DNA from: Virgibacillus_R byunsanensis
Lineage (GTDB): Bacteria > Bacillota > Bacilli > Bacillales > Amphibacillaceae
Reading direction: 5' to 3'
Length of the DNA: 64,000 bases
NCBI RefSeq assembly: GCF_042675965.1
Contig: NZ_JBHTKJ010000073.1
Coordinates: 1-64,000 of the forward strand
This document shows, piece after piece, positions 33,536-42,112 of this stretch. Under the pieces are notes generated by a model, which was not told the DNA's origin, made no database searches, and saw only the letters and a list, made by a program, of their open reading frames with translations. Each line of letters opens with the position of its first letter. The first letter of the stretch is position 1. The translations under genes and the position numbers were made by a program.

Positions 33536-33549
33536 TGTAACCCGTTACA
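33536..33549 (-). promoter_or_regulatory. Distal RbsR-type operator next to the -10
   Basis: The same sequence as the proximal site (arms TGTAAC/GTTACA). It ends five bases before the -10 element, so bound repressor would cover the transcription start. Confidence 0.75.
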
Positions 33550-33554
33550 TTTTT

Positions 33555-33583
33555 ATGATAAAGCGTTTACATAGATATGTCAA
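33555..33583 (-). promoter_or_regulatory. rbs promoter with an overlapping CcpA (cre) site
   Basis: On the minus strand TTGACA (33578-33583) and TATCAT (33555-33560) are 17 bp apart. Within them 33556-33571 reads TGTAAACGCTTTATCA, a good match to catabolite-responsive elements, so CcpA would block polymerase directly. Confidence 0.8.
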
Positions 33584-33619
33584 CAGATTACTAGTTGAAA
33601 AATCTTACATTTTTGGTAT

Positions 33620-33838
33620 TTAATTCATCTCATTCAGCACCGTCTTTAAATGATTGAGGTCCTCTTTAGTTAGGGTTACACCTTTTCCCATTTTTTCTTT
33701 TCCTGGTGCCCAATCACGTAAGTCGTATTTAGGATCTCGCCCGTTCCAACTTACTAGGTTAAGCTCTTTTGTCCAACCTTTTGGTGATTCCGAAAGAACA
33801 GCTACTGTTTTGATTATTTCATACTTTAATTCAGCCAT
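33620..33838 (-). CDS. YdbC-family (PC4/p15-like) protein
   Basis: A 72-residue protein with the YdbC pattern: EIIKTVAVLSESPKGWTKEL, NGRDPKYDLRDWAP and GVTLTKEDLNHLK. The family adopts the fold of the human coactivator PC4 and binds single-stranded DNA as a dimer. It is on the same strand as a downstream-reading dehydrogenase gene, with 35 bp between them. Confidence 0.85.
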   Translation of the reverse strand: MAELKYEIIKTVAVLSESPKGWTKELNLVSWNGRDPKYDLRDWAPGKEKMGKGVTLTKEDLNHLKTVLNEMN

Positions 33839-33873
33839 ATTATTTCCTCCAACTAGAATATTATCATTGCTTG

Positions 33874-34473
33874 TTAATAGACTTCATAATTCTGACCGGT
33901 CTGTGCTCCTTCCACACTTTTCACAAAAGCACGTGCTACACGGATTGCCGGAACTGGTTCAAACCCCGCAAAGAAGCCACCTAATTTCTCCCATGATTCT
34001 TGAACGATATTAGGACTCACACAATTTATCCTGATACCTCTAGGCATTTCAATGGAAGCTGCTTTTACAAAGGACTTCACCCCACCATTGGCCATAGCGG
34101 CAGACGCACCTAATGGAATGGGATCATCCATCATTACACCAGTAGTTAACGTAAAACTACCACCATCTTTTACATAATCTTTTCCGATAAGAACCAGATT
34201 TATTTGCCCTTTCAATTTGCTTTCAATTCCTTTTTCATTTAATTCAGGTGTTAAATCTGAAATGGACGCAAAATTTGCGCCACCTGCTGCGTTTACAACA
34301 GCATCCACTTTGCCAACTTGATCATACATTTCAATAATACTTTCAACGGACGTATTATCAACTGAAACATCCGCTCCATTTCTTCCTGCTCGAATAACGT
34401 CATGCTTTTTTTCAAACTCTTTCGTAATTGCTTTGCCAATAGTTCCACTTGCACCTATAATAAGTACCTTCAT
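33874..34473 (-). CDS. Short-chain dehydrogenase/reductase
   Basis: A protein of about 199 residues with the NAD(P)-binding motif GASGTIGKAI near the N-terminus and AVVNAAGGANF in the middle. The usual catalytic YxxxK appears replaced (ASAAMANGGVKSFVKAAS), as in short atypical SDRs of the YwfD/Csga-like group, so activity is uncertain. A TTG at 34479 is an alternative start closer to the ribosome site GGAG. Confidence 0.8.
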   Translation of the reverse strand: MKVLIIGASGTIGKAITKEFEKKHDVIRAGRNGADVSVDNTSVESIIEMYDQVGKVDAVVNAAGGANFASISDLTPELNEKGIESKLKGQINLVLIGKDYVKDGGSFTLTTGVMMDDPIPLGASAAMANGGVKSFVKAASIEMPRGIRINCVSPNIVQESWEKLGGFFAGFEPVPAIRVARAFVKSVEGAQTGQNYEVY

Positions 34474-34502
34474 CGTCAAAACCACTCCTTTATTTTTGTA
34501 TA

Positions 34503-35117
34503 CTACAAATATAGCTTCTTACTCTGTTTAACTCGCTTCACTTTCGGAGGAACATAGCCACGTTCATAGATTTTCCCTTTTGATATATTACACTTCTGAA
34601 TAAACGCATCCACTTCATCCGTTCCATACTCTACAAAAGCTCTCTGTAAAATTTGCGCTGCAACACGCGCATCCTCCAGGGCATGATGGTGTTCAAAGGT
34701 AATCCCCTGAAAAGCTGCTACCGTATTTAGTTTATGATTCATTAAATCCGGCCATACCCTTTTTGAAATATTTGCCGTACAAAGATATTCCATTTCGGGA
34801 TAGGGCAAATCAAAGTAATCGAGTGTATGACGTATGACACTCATATCAAAACTCGCATTATGGGCAATTACGAGGTTTTTAGATAAATAATTATTTAACG
34901 TTGGCCACAACTCAGCAAATGTTGGTGCGTCTTTTACATCATGTTCTCTAATATTATGTATAGAAGTATTAAACCCACTAAAATACATCATAGGATTTAT
35001 TAAACTATAAAACTCATCTACAATACCATTTTTGTTAGCTATTACAACACCAATAGCGCATGGACTGTTTCGTTTTTCATTTGCCGTTTCAAAGTCAATC
35101 GAAACAAAATTCTTCAT
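34503..35117 (-). CDS. DnaQ-like 3'-5' exonuclease
   Basis: A 204-residue DEDDh exonuclease: Exo I FVSIDFETAN (Asp and Glu), Exo II VIAHNASFDMSVI and Exo III HHALEDARVAAQIL with the catalytic His and Asp. It resembles stand-alone DNA polymerase III epsilon-like proteins. A basic C-terminal tail (KVKRVKQSKKLYL) could help bind nucleic acid. It follows the SnoaL-like gene by 13 bp. Confidence 0.9.
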   Translation of the reverse strand: MKNFVSIDFETANEKRNSPCAIGVVIANKNGIVDEFYSLINPMMYFSGFNTSIHNIREHDVKDAPTFAELWPTLNNYLSKNLVIAHNASFDMSVIRHTLDYFDLPYPEMEYLCTANISKRVWPDLMNHKLNTVAAFQGITFEHHHALEDARVAAQILQRAFVEYGTDEVDAFIQKCNISKGKIYERGYVPPKVKRVKQSKKLYL

Positions 35118-35130
35118 AAGTTTTGTCCCC

Positions 35131-35571
35131 TTAGCTTGTTAATTCCTTGGTAAACCTCTCCACTAAATCAGGTCTTCCATGATATTGTGCAGGTGTGTTT
35201 TGAAATAGTTCCACTTTCCATTCACTATTTTCCTTAACTGCCACAAGTGTTTGATGGGCATTCAATTCAGGATCTAGTTCTGACTTCCCAGGAGGTATCA
35301 TGCCTGCAATCGCGCGTAAAATAGCACTGTCTTCTCCTAAAAAGCGTATATCTTTAATTCTTGAATTAAATGGTGGAGTTGGATGTTGACTGAATATTTC
35401 ATTGAGCTGTGAGGTTATTTCGCCAGTTCCCGTCATGATGCTTCCATCAAAACCAATTGATTCCCCAGTCTTTGTATACTGTTCAGCCATTTTCCTTGCA
35501 TCACGTTTGTTCCATGCATCGATTAACGTTTCATAAAGTCCGCTAATCTTCTTGGCTTCTAAATCTTTCAC
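35131..35571 (-). CDS. SnoaL/DUF4440-like (SgcJ/EcaC-type) protein
   Basis: A 146-residue alpha+beta-barrel protein: ISGLYETLIDAWNKRDARKMAEQY at the start, then GEITSQLNEIF and HQTLVAVKENSEWKVELFQNTPA. This matches the 'SgcJ/EcaC family' of the NTF2-like superfamily; no enzymatic role is established. The GTG at 35571 is chosen, with AAGGAGGG eight bases upstream. Probably co-transcribed with the exonuclease. Confidence 0.8.
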   Translation of the reverse strand: MKDLEAKKISGLYETLIDAWNKRDARKMAEQYTKTGESIGFDGSIMTGTGEITSQLNEIFSQHPTPPFNSRIKDIRFLGEDSAILRAIAGMIPPGKSELDPELNAHQTLVAVKENSEWKVELFQNTPAQYHGRPDLVERFTKELTS

Positions 35572-35639
35572 GGAATTTCCCTCCTTTTTTCCCAAACGTT
35601 CCTACTTCCTATCATACCAAATTGTCACAATCAATTAAA

Positions 35640-36120
35640 ATGATAGTGTAATTTGTGCACCTATTTGTTAGATAACAATAGCTCCTTGGGTGTGGGGGAT
35701 AAGCGAAGGCTTGCAATTGCTCCCTTTCCTTTCACGTCTTTTCAGCTTTTGGAACAACAGTACTATCAATGGATATTACTCTAGAATTAAGTACATGGGG
35801 AAATGTATTGTTATGGTATAGAATCGGGGAGTAGTTAAACTTGCTACAGAAGATAATTTCTCCGAGTTTAGTTGAGGAATCTATGCGTCCTGAATTCATG
35901 GATTATGCTTTCTCCTAAAAATTGACTTGTTTGTCTATAATCATCTTATCAAGGGGGGGCTGATTTTTTGAAAACCTAACCTTAACGCTCTACAGGAATA
36001 CTAAGAGGGCAGCTTAATGGAAGAAAAAAATCGTAATGTGATAAACTAATACAGTGAAAATTAGTTCCTTTAAACATTATAAATCCGAATCGTATTTTCG
36101 ATTCGGCAAGGTTCTGCTTA
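35640..36120. other. Gene-free stretch with a possible transposase remnant
   Basis: No intact gene. The minus strand at about 35720-35800 reads SRVISIDSTVVPKAEKT, a stop, then KE. The ISIDST run resembles the first catalytic Asp region of IS4-type transposases, but the match is short and uncertain. A hairpin CCGAATCG/CGATTCGG lies at 36084-36107 near the HAD gene end. Confidence 0.35.
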
Positions 36121-36164
36121 TTCCAGTTACGTGAATTTGTGTTTCCTTTCTTCTCTCTCATACT

Positions 36165-36959
36165 TTAAACAATAAAAGTATTGACGAGGTAGTGTTCAAT
36201 AAATTCAGCAAGGCCGTCGTTTTGATAATGCCCGGTGACAATGTCAGCTGCGTCTTTGACCTTAGGAGTAGCGTTGGCCATTGCGACTCCTGTTCCGGAA
36301 TTACGAAGCATTTGGATATCGTTCGGGCCATCCCCTATTGTAACTACTTCTCTTTGGTTAATTCCATAGGCGCTCAGTAACGTTTTAATGGCTGACCATT
36401 TTGAAACCCCATGAGCAACAATTTCAAACCCATCATTCCAATCAATGACATTTCCTTCGTCTGTAAATACATTCGAGAGATGCGAGCTAGGGCCACCTGT
36501 CCGAATACTGTATTTTAGCACATCTCGATAGTTCGCGTTCCTCAAATCACCGATGTAAGTTGGTGGGACTCGGCCTTGTTTTGTCCAGTCATCTATTTCT
36601 GTACTCATTTGCTTGCAATAAAGCCCGGTAGTAGTGTGTACAAGAACGTTGCAAGGGTATTCGCTAATCACATGTTGGAATCGTTCCTCATTTAACATGA
36701 TCGGTTTAATCTGAATCGCTTTTCCTGTTCGTCCATCGTGAATAGAAGCTCCGTTTAAACAAATCATCGGAGTTTGCAATCCAAGCGCCGCATGGTAAGG
36801 GGCTGTAATTTCATATTGGCGCCCCGTTGCAAGAAAAACTTTGACTCCTTGATTTATTATCATGTAAATTGCTTCAGCATTACGCCGGGAAATTCCATTC
36901 GAAGTCGTTAGCAACGTTCCATCCATATCAATAAATATTGCGCGCGCATTCATTTTCAT
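36165..36959 (-). CDS. Cof-type HAD-IIB phosphatase
   Basis: A 264-residue HAD hydrolase. Motif I FIDMDGTLLTTSNG (nucleophile Asp), motif II VFLATGRQ, motif III lysine in VSKWSAIKTLL and motif IV TIGDGPNDIQML are all present, with a C2B-type cap between II and III. These enzymes remove phosphate from sugar phosphates or related metabolites; the substrate is unknown. Monocistronic. Confidence 0.9.
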   Translation of the reverse strand: MKMNARAIFIDMDGTLLTTSNGISRRNAEAIYMIINQGVKVFLATGRQYEITAPYHAALGLQTPMICLNGASIHDGRTGKAIQIKPIMLNEERFQHVISEYPCNVLVHTTTGLYCKQMSTEIDDWTKQGRVPPTYIGDLRNANYRDVLKYSIRTGGPSSHLSNVFTDEGNVIDWNDGFEIVAHGVSKWSAIKTLLSAYGINQREVVTIGDGPNDIQMLRNSGTGVAMANATPKVKDAADIVTGHYQNDGLAEFIEHYLVNTFIV

Positions 36960-37572
36960 TTTGCCTCCTCTTTTCCTTTGATCAATTATATCGTATCATC
37001 CGAATGTAAAGGCAAGATTAACTGATAGTATTGTTTAGATGAATTTTTTAATGTTTACCTGAATTTTATGTTGGCATTATTATAATGGTTATAATCAACA
37101 ATATGTTTGGTAGTAGGATTATTGATGAGTATTTTTGAATTAAAGACAGGAAAAAATCGTGTAAAAATAATATGTTGAAAAAAACAATCAAAGAGATCGT
37201 GATGAAGAGATAAAGCAAGAAGAGTAATCGCTAAAACCATGGGAACTAATGTGTTACTAAGGTTTTGTGTTTAATGAAGGCGTTATCCCAGCAAAAAACT
37301 AGCGGAATTAGTTGATGGATGTTCTCAAAAATATTTACAGAGTTCGTGGAGAAAACACCTACTAAGCCACACAAAATTTAACATATTATGCAATTGGCTT
37401 TTTATAGTAAATATATGAAACGCTTCGGTTACCATACTACGAATATCGATGAAAATATTATGTATTTCGTTAAAGGATCAATTAATTTTATTAGGATATA
37501 TAATTGGAGTTTTGTTATCAATTTTTATAAAGGCTCATTTCGTAAGTTTTGTTGCTATTTAATCCTCGTAGT
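36960..37572. other. Gene-free, AT-rich stretch upstream of R3
   Basis: I see no supportable gene. Near 37480-37550 the plus strand reads IIGVLLSIFIKAHF-like hydrophobic sequence in one frame, possibly the start of a membrane protein cut off by the R3 element that follows. The evidence is weak. Confidence 0.3.
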
Positions 37573-38088
37573 TGATATATAATGCGACATAACTTTAAAA
37601 CACGATCAGTGCTCCGCTACCGCTACGGAAAAATACTGTGCTTTCCGTGGCTCGCGCTGAGCCTCCTCGCTCGCAAAAATCGCTTCCCTGTGGGGTCTGG
37701 AGCGTCTTCACTTTCCCGCAGGACAAGGAAAGCTGGGGCAACATTACATCGCACGCAGAAAATTGGTTTGTATTTTCAAGGAGTCTCCGTGTATTTCCTC
37801 CGCTGTTATTTCCGTTACTGTCGTGGGACTGTATCAGTATTAATAAAACACCTTACCAGTCAGGGTGAGCGGAGGGCGGTGACTCCTGCGGGAACAGCAC
37901 GTGTCCGAAGACCCCGCAGAGTGGTTTTCTAGAGGAGGCTGAGGCCGTGCCCGCGGAAAGCATCCGCCCGTAGCGATCCCAGACGGCAGCAATGGCGAGC
38001 GTTCTTAGAAATAAGCCTAAAGTTACGTCGCAGTTTATATCCATTGTGACAAAAACAACAATCTTTTAGAAACATCCTTTCTAAAAGA
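37573..38088. repeat. Interspersed element R3, copy a (most complete)
   Basis: About 0.5 kb, much richer in G+C than its surroundings. Its left end (ATATAATGCGACATAACTTT) and a site near the right end (AAAGTTACGTCGCAGTTTAT) are inverted copies. The interior repeats segments seen at 24473. It ends with a hairpin CTTTTAGAAA/TTTCTAAAAG at 38064-38088. No transposase is encoded, so it looks like a non-autonomous, MITE-like or structured-RNA element. Confidence 0.8.
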
Positions 38089-38463
38089 AAAGGTATCTTA
38101 GTATTAACCAGTATATTGTTGCCATCTGCCTATGGGGATAATTCAAATGCAGAGATGGAAGATGAAGAAATAGATAGAACTAAAAAAAACGATGAGCACA
38201 TTGGAATAGTTAGCCTTGTTAGGCAAGATGAGGGTTACAAAAGGATGGATGTTCTTGTTATTCCCAACAATACAGAAGAACTTACTAAAGGGAAGAACAA
38301 AGATGAAATATTGAAGATAGCTAGAGAAAATAATGGCTCTTGGTATAGTATTGGTGAGGGTGAATATAAAATAGGTCAAACAGTTAAGGTATTTTACGAT
38401 AAAAATCAAAATGTACTTGAATCTAACCCACCAAAAAAAGGAGCAGAAATAATTCGGATTTAG
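38089..38463 (+). pseudogene. DUF3221-like secreted protein lacking its start codon
   Basis: The open frame begins inside a signal peptide (KGILVLTSILLPSAYG) and continues through a DUF3221-like domain: HIGIVSLVRQDEGYKRMDVL, SWYSIGEGEYKIGQTVKVFY and NPPKKGAEIIRI. No ATG or good GTG/TTG with a ribosome site precedes the signal peptide, because the R3 element ends directly upstream. A TTG at 38116 would make a protein without a signal. Probably 5'-truncated by the insertion. Confidence 0.7.
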
Positions 38464-38528
38464 AGGAGTAATTTAAAGAAACGGGTTCGTTAAGTTGAAG
38501 AAGAATTAATAAAAATAAATAAATATAA

Positions 38529-38562
38529 GAAAAATCTCAGTTCAGTAAACTGAGATTTTTCT
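38529..38562 (+). terminator. Terminator after the DUF3221 gene
   Basis: AAAAATCTCAGTT and AACTGAGATTTTT form a perfect 13-bp stem around CAGTA; usable on both strands. Confidence 0.85.
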
Positions 38563-38699
38563 AATTTTAATTACAAATACCACTACAAATACGATGCAAT
38601 TAGATAGGCAAATTTAGATGTATTTTATAGTGTGATTTCGAGTTTTTCGATAGGTAACCGAGCCCTTACCTGTTGTGCTAGCTCTTTCATTTAGATCAC

Positions 38700-39038
38700 T
38701 TAATAATATGGGTAGGGGTAGTAAGGAGGATAATAATAAGGATATGGCGCATAAGGTAGTAGTGATAACGCTGTTAATGCTGCCAGAGGTAAAAACTGAC
38801 GTCTAAAGCGTCTAAACCTTCTACGCGGGCGGCCATAGCCATAAAACTGCCGATCATCTAATTCATTATCTTCTCGTTCCATGACATCTTCACCAACAAG
38901 CACCGTAACACGATTTCCATCCACATCTTCAATAATTCCGTCTACAGAACTACCATCACTAAAGGTCAAAACAACATGATGATACATGTACCTTCTACAA
39001 TCATCTTCTAAATTTCTTGTGAAGTTTTCTTGGGTCAT
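38700..39038 (-). CDS. Hypothetical protein with a Sm-like N-terminus and Tyr/Pro-rich tail
   Basis: A 112-residue protein. Residues 20-55 (VVLTFSDGSSVDGIIEDVDG, then RVTVLVGEDV) resemble a Sm/LSm-type beta strand pair. An Arg-rich stretch follows (RPRRRFRRFRRQF), then a hydrophobic segment and a tail made almost only of Tyr and Pro. Such tails are common in spore-coat and crust proteins, and the neighbour at 39299 is equally low-complexity; a spore-surface role is inference. Confidence 0.65.
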   Translation of the reverse strand: MTQENFTRNLEDDCRRYMYHHVVLTFSDGSSVDGIIEDVDGNRVTVLVGEDVMEREDNELDDRQFYGYGRPRRRFRRFRRQFLPLAALTALSLLPYAPYPYYYPPYYPYPYY

Positions 39039-39112
39039 TTAACTCATCTCCTTTTTAAAATCATGATATTCATCTAGAAGGAGTAAGTTACAAACTTAGG
39101 AAAAAAGTATTT

Positions 39113-39205
39113 AGAAAACTTGGCATTCGCCAAGCCTTTATAGCGAATGGCCTAGTTGCACTTATGCAGATAAGGAAGTTTTATACTTTCTTACCTGCCA
39201 AAAAA
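39113..39205. repeat. Interspersed repeat R2, copy d
   Basis: Full R2: AACTTGGCATTCGCCAAGCC, TAGCGAATGGCC, GTTGCACTTATGC and the 3' stem AGATAAGGAAG/CTTTCTTACCT around TTTTATA. It lies in the leader of the Tyr/Pro-rich gene, next to a terminator. Confidence 0.85.
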
Positions 39206-39234
39206 ATGACCCCAGGCAAAGTTCCTGGGATCAC
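39204..39234 (-). terminator. Terminator of the Gln-rich gene
   Basis: On the minus strand GATCCCAGG pairs with CCTGGGGTC around AACTTTG, followed by seven T. Confidence 0.85.
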
Positions 39235-39298
39235 CTAGATCTTTTTCAGCCTCATACTTCTGTTAAAAAATTCCGAAGAAAATAAGACTCGCCCTAAA

Positions 39299-39526
39299 TT
39301 ACGGAGTCATATTTTGCTGACATAATTGTTGAATTTGTTGTAACTGTTGTGCTGCATTTTGCTCTTTTTGTGCCATTTGTTGTTGTGGACCCATGTTAGC
39401 TGCCCCGCCTGGTTGTTGTTGAGCCTGTTGCTGAAGTTGCTGTGCATTCTGTTGCTCCTGTTGCTGTAATTGTTGTGCAATTTGTTCGATTTGCTGAAAT
39501 GCTTGAGCTTGTTGGTTTTGTGGCAT
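39299..39526 (-). CDS. Glutamine-rich small protein
   Basis: A 75-residue protein, nearly half Gln, with heptad-like QQL/QQA spacing that could form a coiled coil (EQIAQQLQQQEQQNAQQLQQ). A Gly-rich break (PGGAANMG) divides it, and it ends QLCQQNMTP. AAAGGAGG precedes the ATG. The composition recalls gamma-type small acid-soluble spore proteins, but the SspE repeat is absent, so no family is assigned. Confidence 0.65.
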   Translation of the reverse strand: MPQNQQAQAFQQIEQIAQQLQQQEQQNAQQLQQQAQQQPGGAANMGPQQQMAQKEQNAAQQLQQIQQLCQQNMTP

Positions 39527-39639
39527 GCCTTATTCCTCCTTTTAAAATTAAAGATACCACTGTATTGTGTGTATTATTTTCCGTTTCATACACGTTAGGA
39601 AATGCCACTTTTTTAGTAGTAAGAAAGCATATAACTTGA

Positions 39640-39838
39640 AAGTTATGTATATTTTCTACAGAATCAGCCACGTCTAACTTCGACGTACAGGACAAGGAAT
39701 GCTTCGACAGCGAAACATCGCACGAAGAAAAAGCACTTTTCTTTTTCAAGGACGTGGCGTTTTCATCAGCCAGCGCCTAGACACTCGATTCCTAAGCAGA
39801 GTCGTGTCTTTCAAGGCGCTTCTAGCTTTTGGTCATGT
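39640..39838. repeat. Interspersed repeat R1, copy f (inverted)
   Basis: Reads as R1 on the minus strand: head CAAAAGCTAGAAGCGCC at the right end, CAGCCACGTC near the left, then GATTCTGTAGAAAATATAC as in copy e. The right edge touches the stop codon of the aldo/keto reductase. The rest of 39527-39639 is leader sequence for the Gln-rich gene. Confidence 0.8.
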
Positions 39839-39839
39839 A

Positions 39840-40757
39840 TTACGGTAACTCATTTCCAGCAGCAAGATAGAGTTCATACCATTCTTGTCTCGTTAATTCT
39901 ACATCAGAAGCTTTTACTATGTCTGTTAAACGTTGTGGATTCATGGTGCCAACAATTGGTTGGATTTTTGCTGGGTGACGTAAAATCCATGCAATTGCAA
40001 TCGCAGAATCAGTCACTCCTTTTTTCGTAGCAATTTCCTGTAATTTAGTATTTACATTTGGAAACTTCTCATTACCTACAAATGGGCCACTTATCATCCC
40101 ATATTGAAACGGTGACCACGCCTGAACAGTCATGTCGTTTAACCTAGCATATTCAATCGTATTGATATCGCGCACAACTGCTGCATCATGTTGCATATTT
40201 ACATTTAATCCTGCGTCTATCATCGGTGTATGCATAAGACTGAATTGCATCTGATTCACAATCAAGTCTTCCTTTAAATGCTTTTTCAAAAGTTCGATTT
40301 GCATTGGGTTTTGATTACTCACTCCGAAATAACGCACTTTCCCACTTGCTTTAAGTTTCGTAAAAGCTTCGGCTACTTCCGCTGGTTCCACTAAAGCGTC
40401 TGGCCGATGAAGTAACAAAATATCAATGTAATCTGTATGTAACCTTTTTAAGCTACCATCAACAGACGCTAAGATATGTTCCTTGGAAAAGTCAAAAAAG
40501 CCATCACGAATTCCGCACTTCGTCTGCAGAACCATTTTTTCCCGAATAGAAGTACTCATATCAATCGCATCAGCAAAAACTTCCTCTGATTTCCCTCCAC
40601 CATAAATATCAGCATGATCAAACAAATCAATTCCTGATTCCATGGCATTTTCAATCACATATCCAGCATCTTTTTTATGCAGATTACTAATTCGCATACA
40701 ACCTAAAGAAATTTCTCCTACTTCCAAACCACTATTACCTAATTTGATTTTTTTCAA
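39840..40757 (-). CDS. Aldo/keto reductase (YcsN/YdhF-like)
   Basis: A 305-residue NADPH-dependent oxidoreductase. The catalytic tetrad is present: Asp in GIDLFDHADIYGGGKSE (with Tyr), Lys in VLQTKCGIRDG and His in ILLLHRPDAL. NADPH-binding residues follow at the C-terminus (GVTDSAIAIAWILRHPAKIQPIVG). The TTG at 40757 is chosen because AGAGGTG lies five bases upstream. The substrate is unknown. Confidence 0.9.
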   Translation of the reverse strand: MKKIKLGNSGLEVGEISLGCMRISNLHKKDAGYVIENAMESGIDLFDHADIYGGGKSEEVFADAIDMSTSIREKMVLQTKCGIRDGFFDFSKEHILASVDGSLKRLHTDYIDILLLHRPDALVEPAEVAEAFTKLKASGKVRYFGVSNQNPMQIELLKKHLKEDLIVNQMQFSLMHTPMIDAGLNVNMQHDAAVVRDINTIEYARLNDMTVQAWSPFQYGMISGPFVGNEKFPNVNTKLQEIATKKGVTDSAIAIAWILRHPAKIQPIVGTMNPQRLTDIVKASDVELTRQEWYELYLAAGNELP

Positions 40758-40819
40758 AAGAACACCTCTTTTTGAATGATAATTCAAGTTTAACACGTTG
40801 AAAAAAAATAACTTACTCA

Positions 40820-40834
40820 ATAAAGCGTTTTCAT
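40820..40834. promoter_or_regulatory. Possible cre (CcpA) site
   Basis: ATAAAGCGTTTTCAT reads on the minus strand as TGAAAACGCTTTAT, close to the cre consensus. It lies between the divergent reductase and serine genes, so either could be affected. Confidence 0.45.
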
Positions 40835-40856
40835 TTTTTAAAATAGACAAAATATA

Positions 40857-40884
40857 TTGACAAAGGCTAACTGTGTGCTATGCT
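40857..40884 (+). promoter_or_regulatory. SigA-type promoter of the serine operon
   Basis: TTGACA (40857-40862) and TATGCT (40879-40884), 16 bp apart. The start would leave a leader of about 56 bases with a strong GGAAGGAG site before the ATG at 40948. Confidence 0.7.
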
Positions 40885-40947
40885 GAGAAATAATAATTTT
40901 ATAAAGTACCGAGTGCATTATCTTCATACTAGGAAGGAGAAACAATT

Positions 40948-42096
40948 ATGCTAACTGATCAACAGCTCTTAAGAATACCCGGACCAACCCCTATCCCTCC
41001 AAGTGTACAACGTGCTATGAGCCAGCCGATGATTGGACACAGGGCTCCTGAGACAAAAGATTTGCTACAACGGATAAAGCCCAAGCTTAAACCAATATTT
41101 GGAACCGCACAAGATGTTGTCGTTATGACAGGAAGTGGAACAGCAGGCTTAGAGACAGCTGTTGTCAACGCCGTCAAACCGGATGACGAAGTATTAGTTA
41201 TTGTAACTGGTTCCTTTGGTGAACGATTCGTTAATATTTGTGAGGCTTATCAAATAAACACTCACCGTTATGATAGTGAATGGGGAAAAACCGTTACACC
41301 CGAGTCTGTAAAAGAATATCTTAACAAATACCCAAAAGTTACAGCGGTGTTTGCTACCTTTTGTGAGACGTCGACTGGTGTCTTGAATCCGATTGCGGAG
41401 CTAGCTGAGGTCGTCCATAACAACTCGGAAGCTTTATTCATCGTGGACGGTGTTTCTTGTGTTGGTGGTGTGGAAACAAAAATGGATGAATGGGGAATTG
41501 ACCTCTTGGTAACAGGTTCGCAAAAAGCAATGATGCTCCCTGGTGGTTTAACATTTGTCGCGGCCAGTGAACGTGCATGGAACGTAATTGAAGAGAATGA
41601 GCACCCTCGCTTTTATTTTGATTTTAAAAAATATCGGAATCAGTTAGCAAATAACTCAACACCCTTCACTCCTGCTGGATCCCTATTATTTGGGTTAGAA
41701 CAGGTGCTCCAGCTTGTTGAGGAAGAAGGTCTTGAACAAGTTTTTACAAGACATACACAAATGATGCAGATGACGCGTGCTGCATTTAAAGCACTGGACA
41801 TACCCTTACTCACAAACGATCAAGCTGCTTCTCCTACCGTGACTGCAATTAAGCCATTCGATTTTCAAGTGAAGGACTTGAGGAATGTTCTTTATAAAGA
41901 GTTCGGAATGGTTGTAGCAGGTGGCCAGCAGCATATGAAAGATGAAATTTTCCGGATTGGGCACATGGGTTATTGCTCACCAGCAGACGTATTGCAGACC
42001 ATCAGTGTGATAGAACTCGGTTTACACAAAATTGGTAAACAAGTTGAACTTGGTAAAGGAACACAAGCAGCACAGGAAATATATTTAGGATATTAA
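40948..42096 (+). CDS. Class V aminotransferase (serine/alanine-glyoxylate type)
   Basis: A 382-residue PLP enzyme. Typical features are the N-terminal RIPGPTPIPPSVQRAMSQPM, GSGTAGLETAV for phosphate binding, FIVDGVSCVGGVE with the cofactor-contacting Asp, and the PLP lysine in VTGSQKAMMLPGG. Family members include serine-pyruvate, alanine-glyoxylate and 'soluble hydrogenase' subunits. Because it sits 16 bp before serA, it most likely supplies the amino-transfer step of serine synthesis in place of classical SerC; this is inference. Confidence 0.88.
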   Translation: MLTDQQLLRIPGPTPIPPSVQRAMSQPMIGHRAPETKDLLQRIKPKLKPIFGTAQDVVVMTGSGTAGLETAVVNAVKPDDEVLVIVTGSFGERFVNICEAYQINTHRYDSEWGKTVTPESVKEYLNKYPKVTAVFATFCETSTGVLNPIAELAEVVHNNSEALFIVDGVSCVGGVETKMDEWGIDLLVTGSQKAMMLPGGLTFVAASERAWNVIEENEHPRFYFDFKKYRNQLANNSTPFTPAGSLLFGLEQVLQLVEEEGLEQVFTRHTQMMQMTRAAFKALDIPLLTNDQAASPTVTAIKPFDFQVKDLRNVLYKEFGMVVAGGQQHMKDEIFRIGHMGYCSPADVLQTISVIELGLHKIGKQVELGKGTQAAQEIYLGY

Positions 42097-42112
42097 AATA
42101 AGGGGTGCCGTA

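Noticed and set aside
35720..35800. A full insertion sequence in the gap before the HAD gene
   Set aside because: Only a short transposase-like peptide is visible; no ends or open reading frame.
37582..38044. Three overlapping frames in R3 copy a (two plus, one minus)
   Set aside because: They follow the high GC of the repeat, have no ribosome site, and overlap each other on both strands.
39396..39749. 117-codon minus-strand frame
   Set aside because: Another frame of the Gln-rich gene (Thr/Ala-rich shadow) joined to an R1 repeat.
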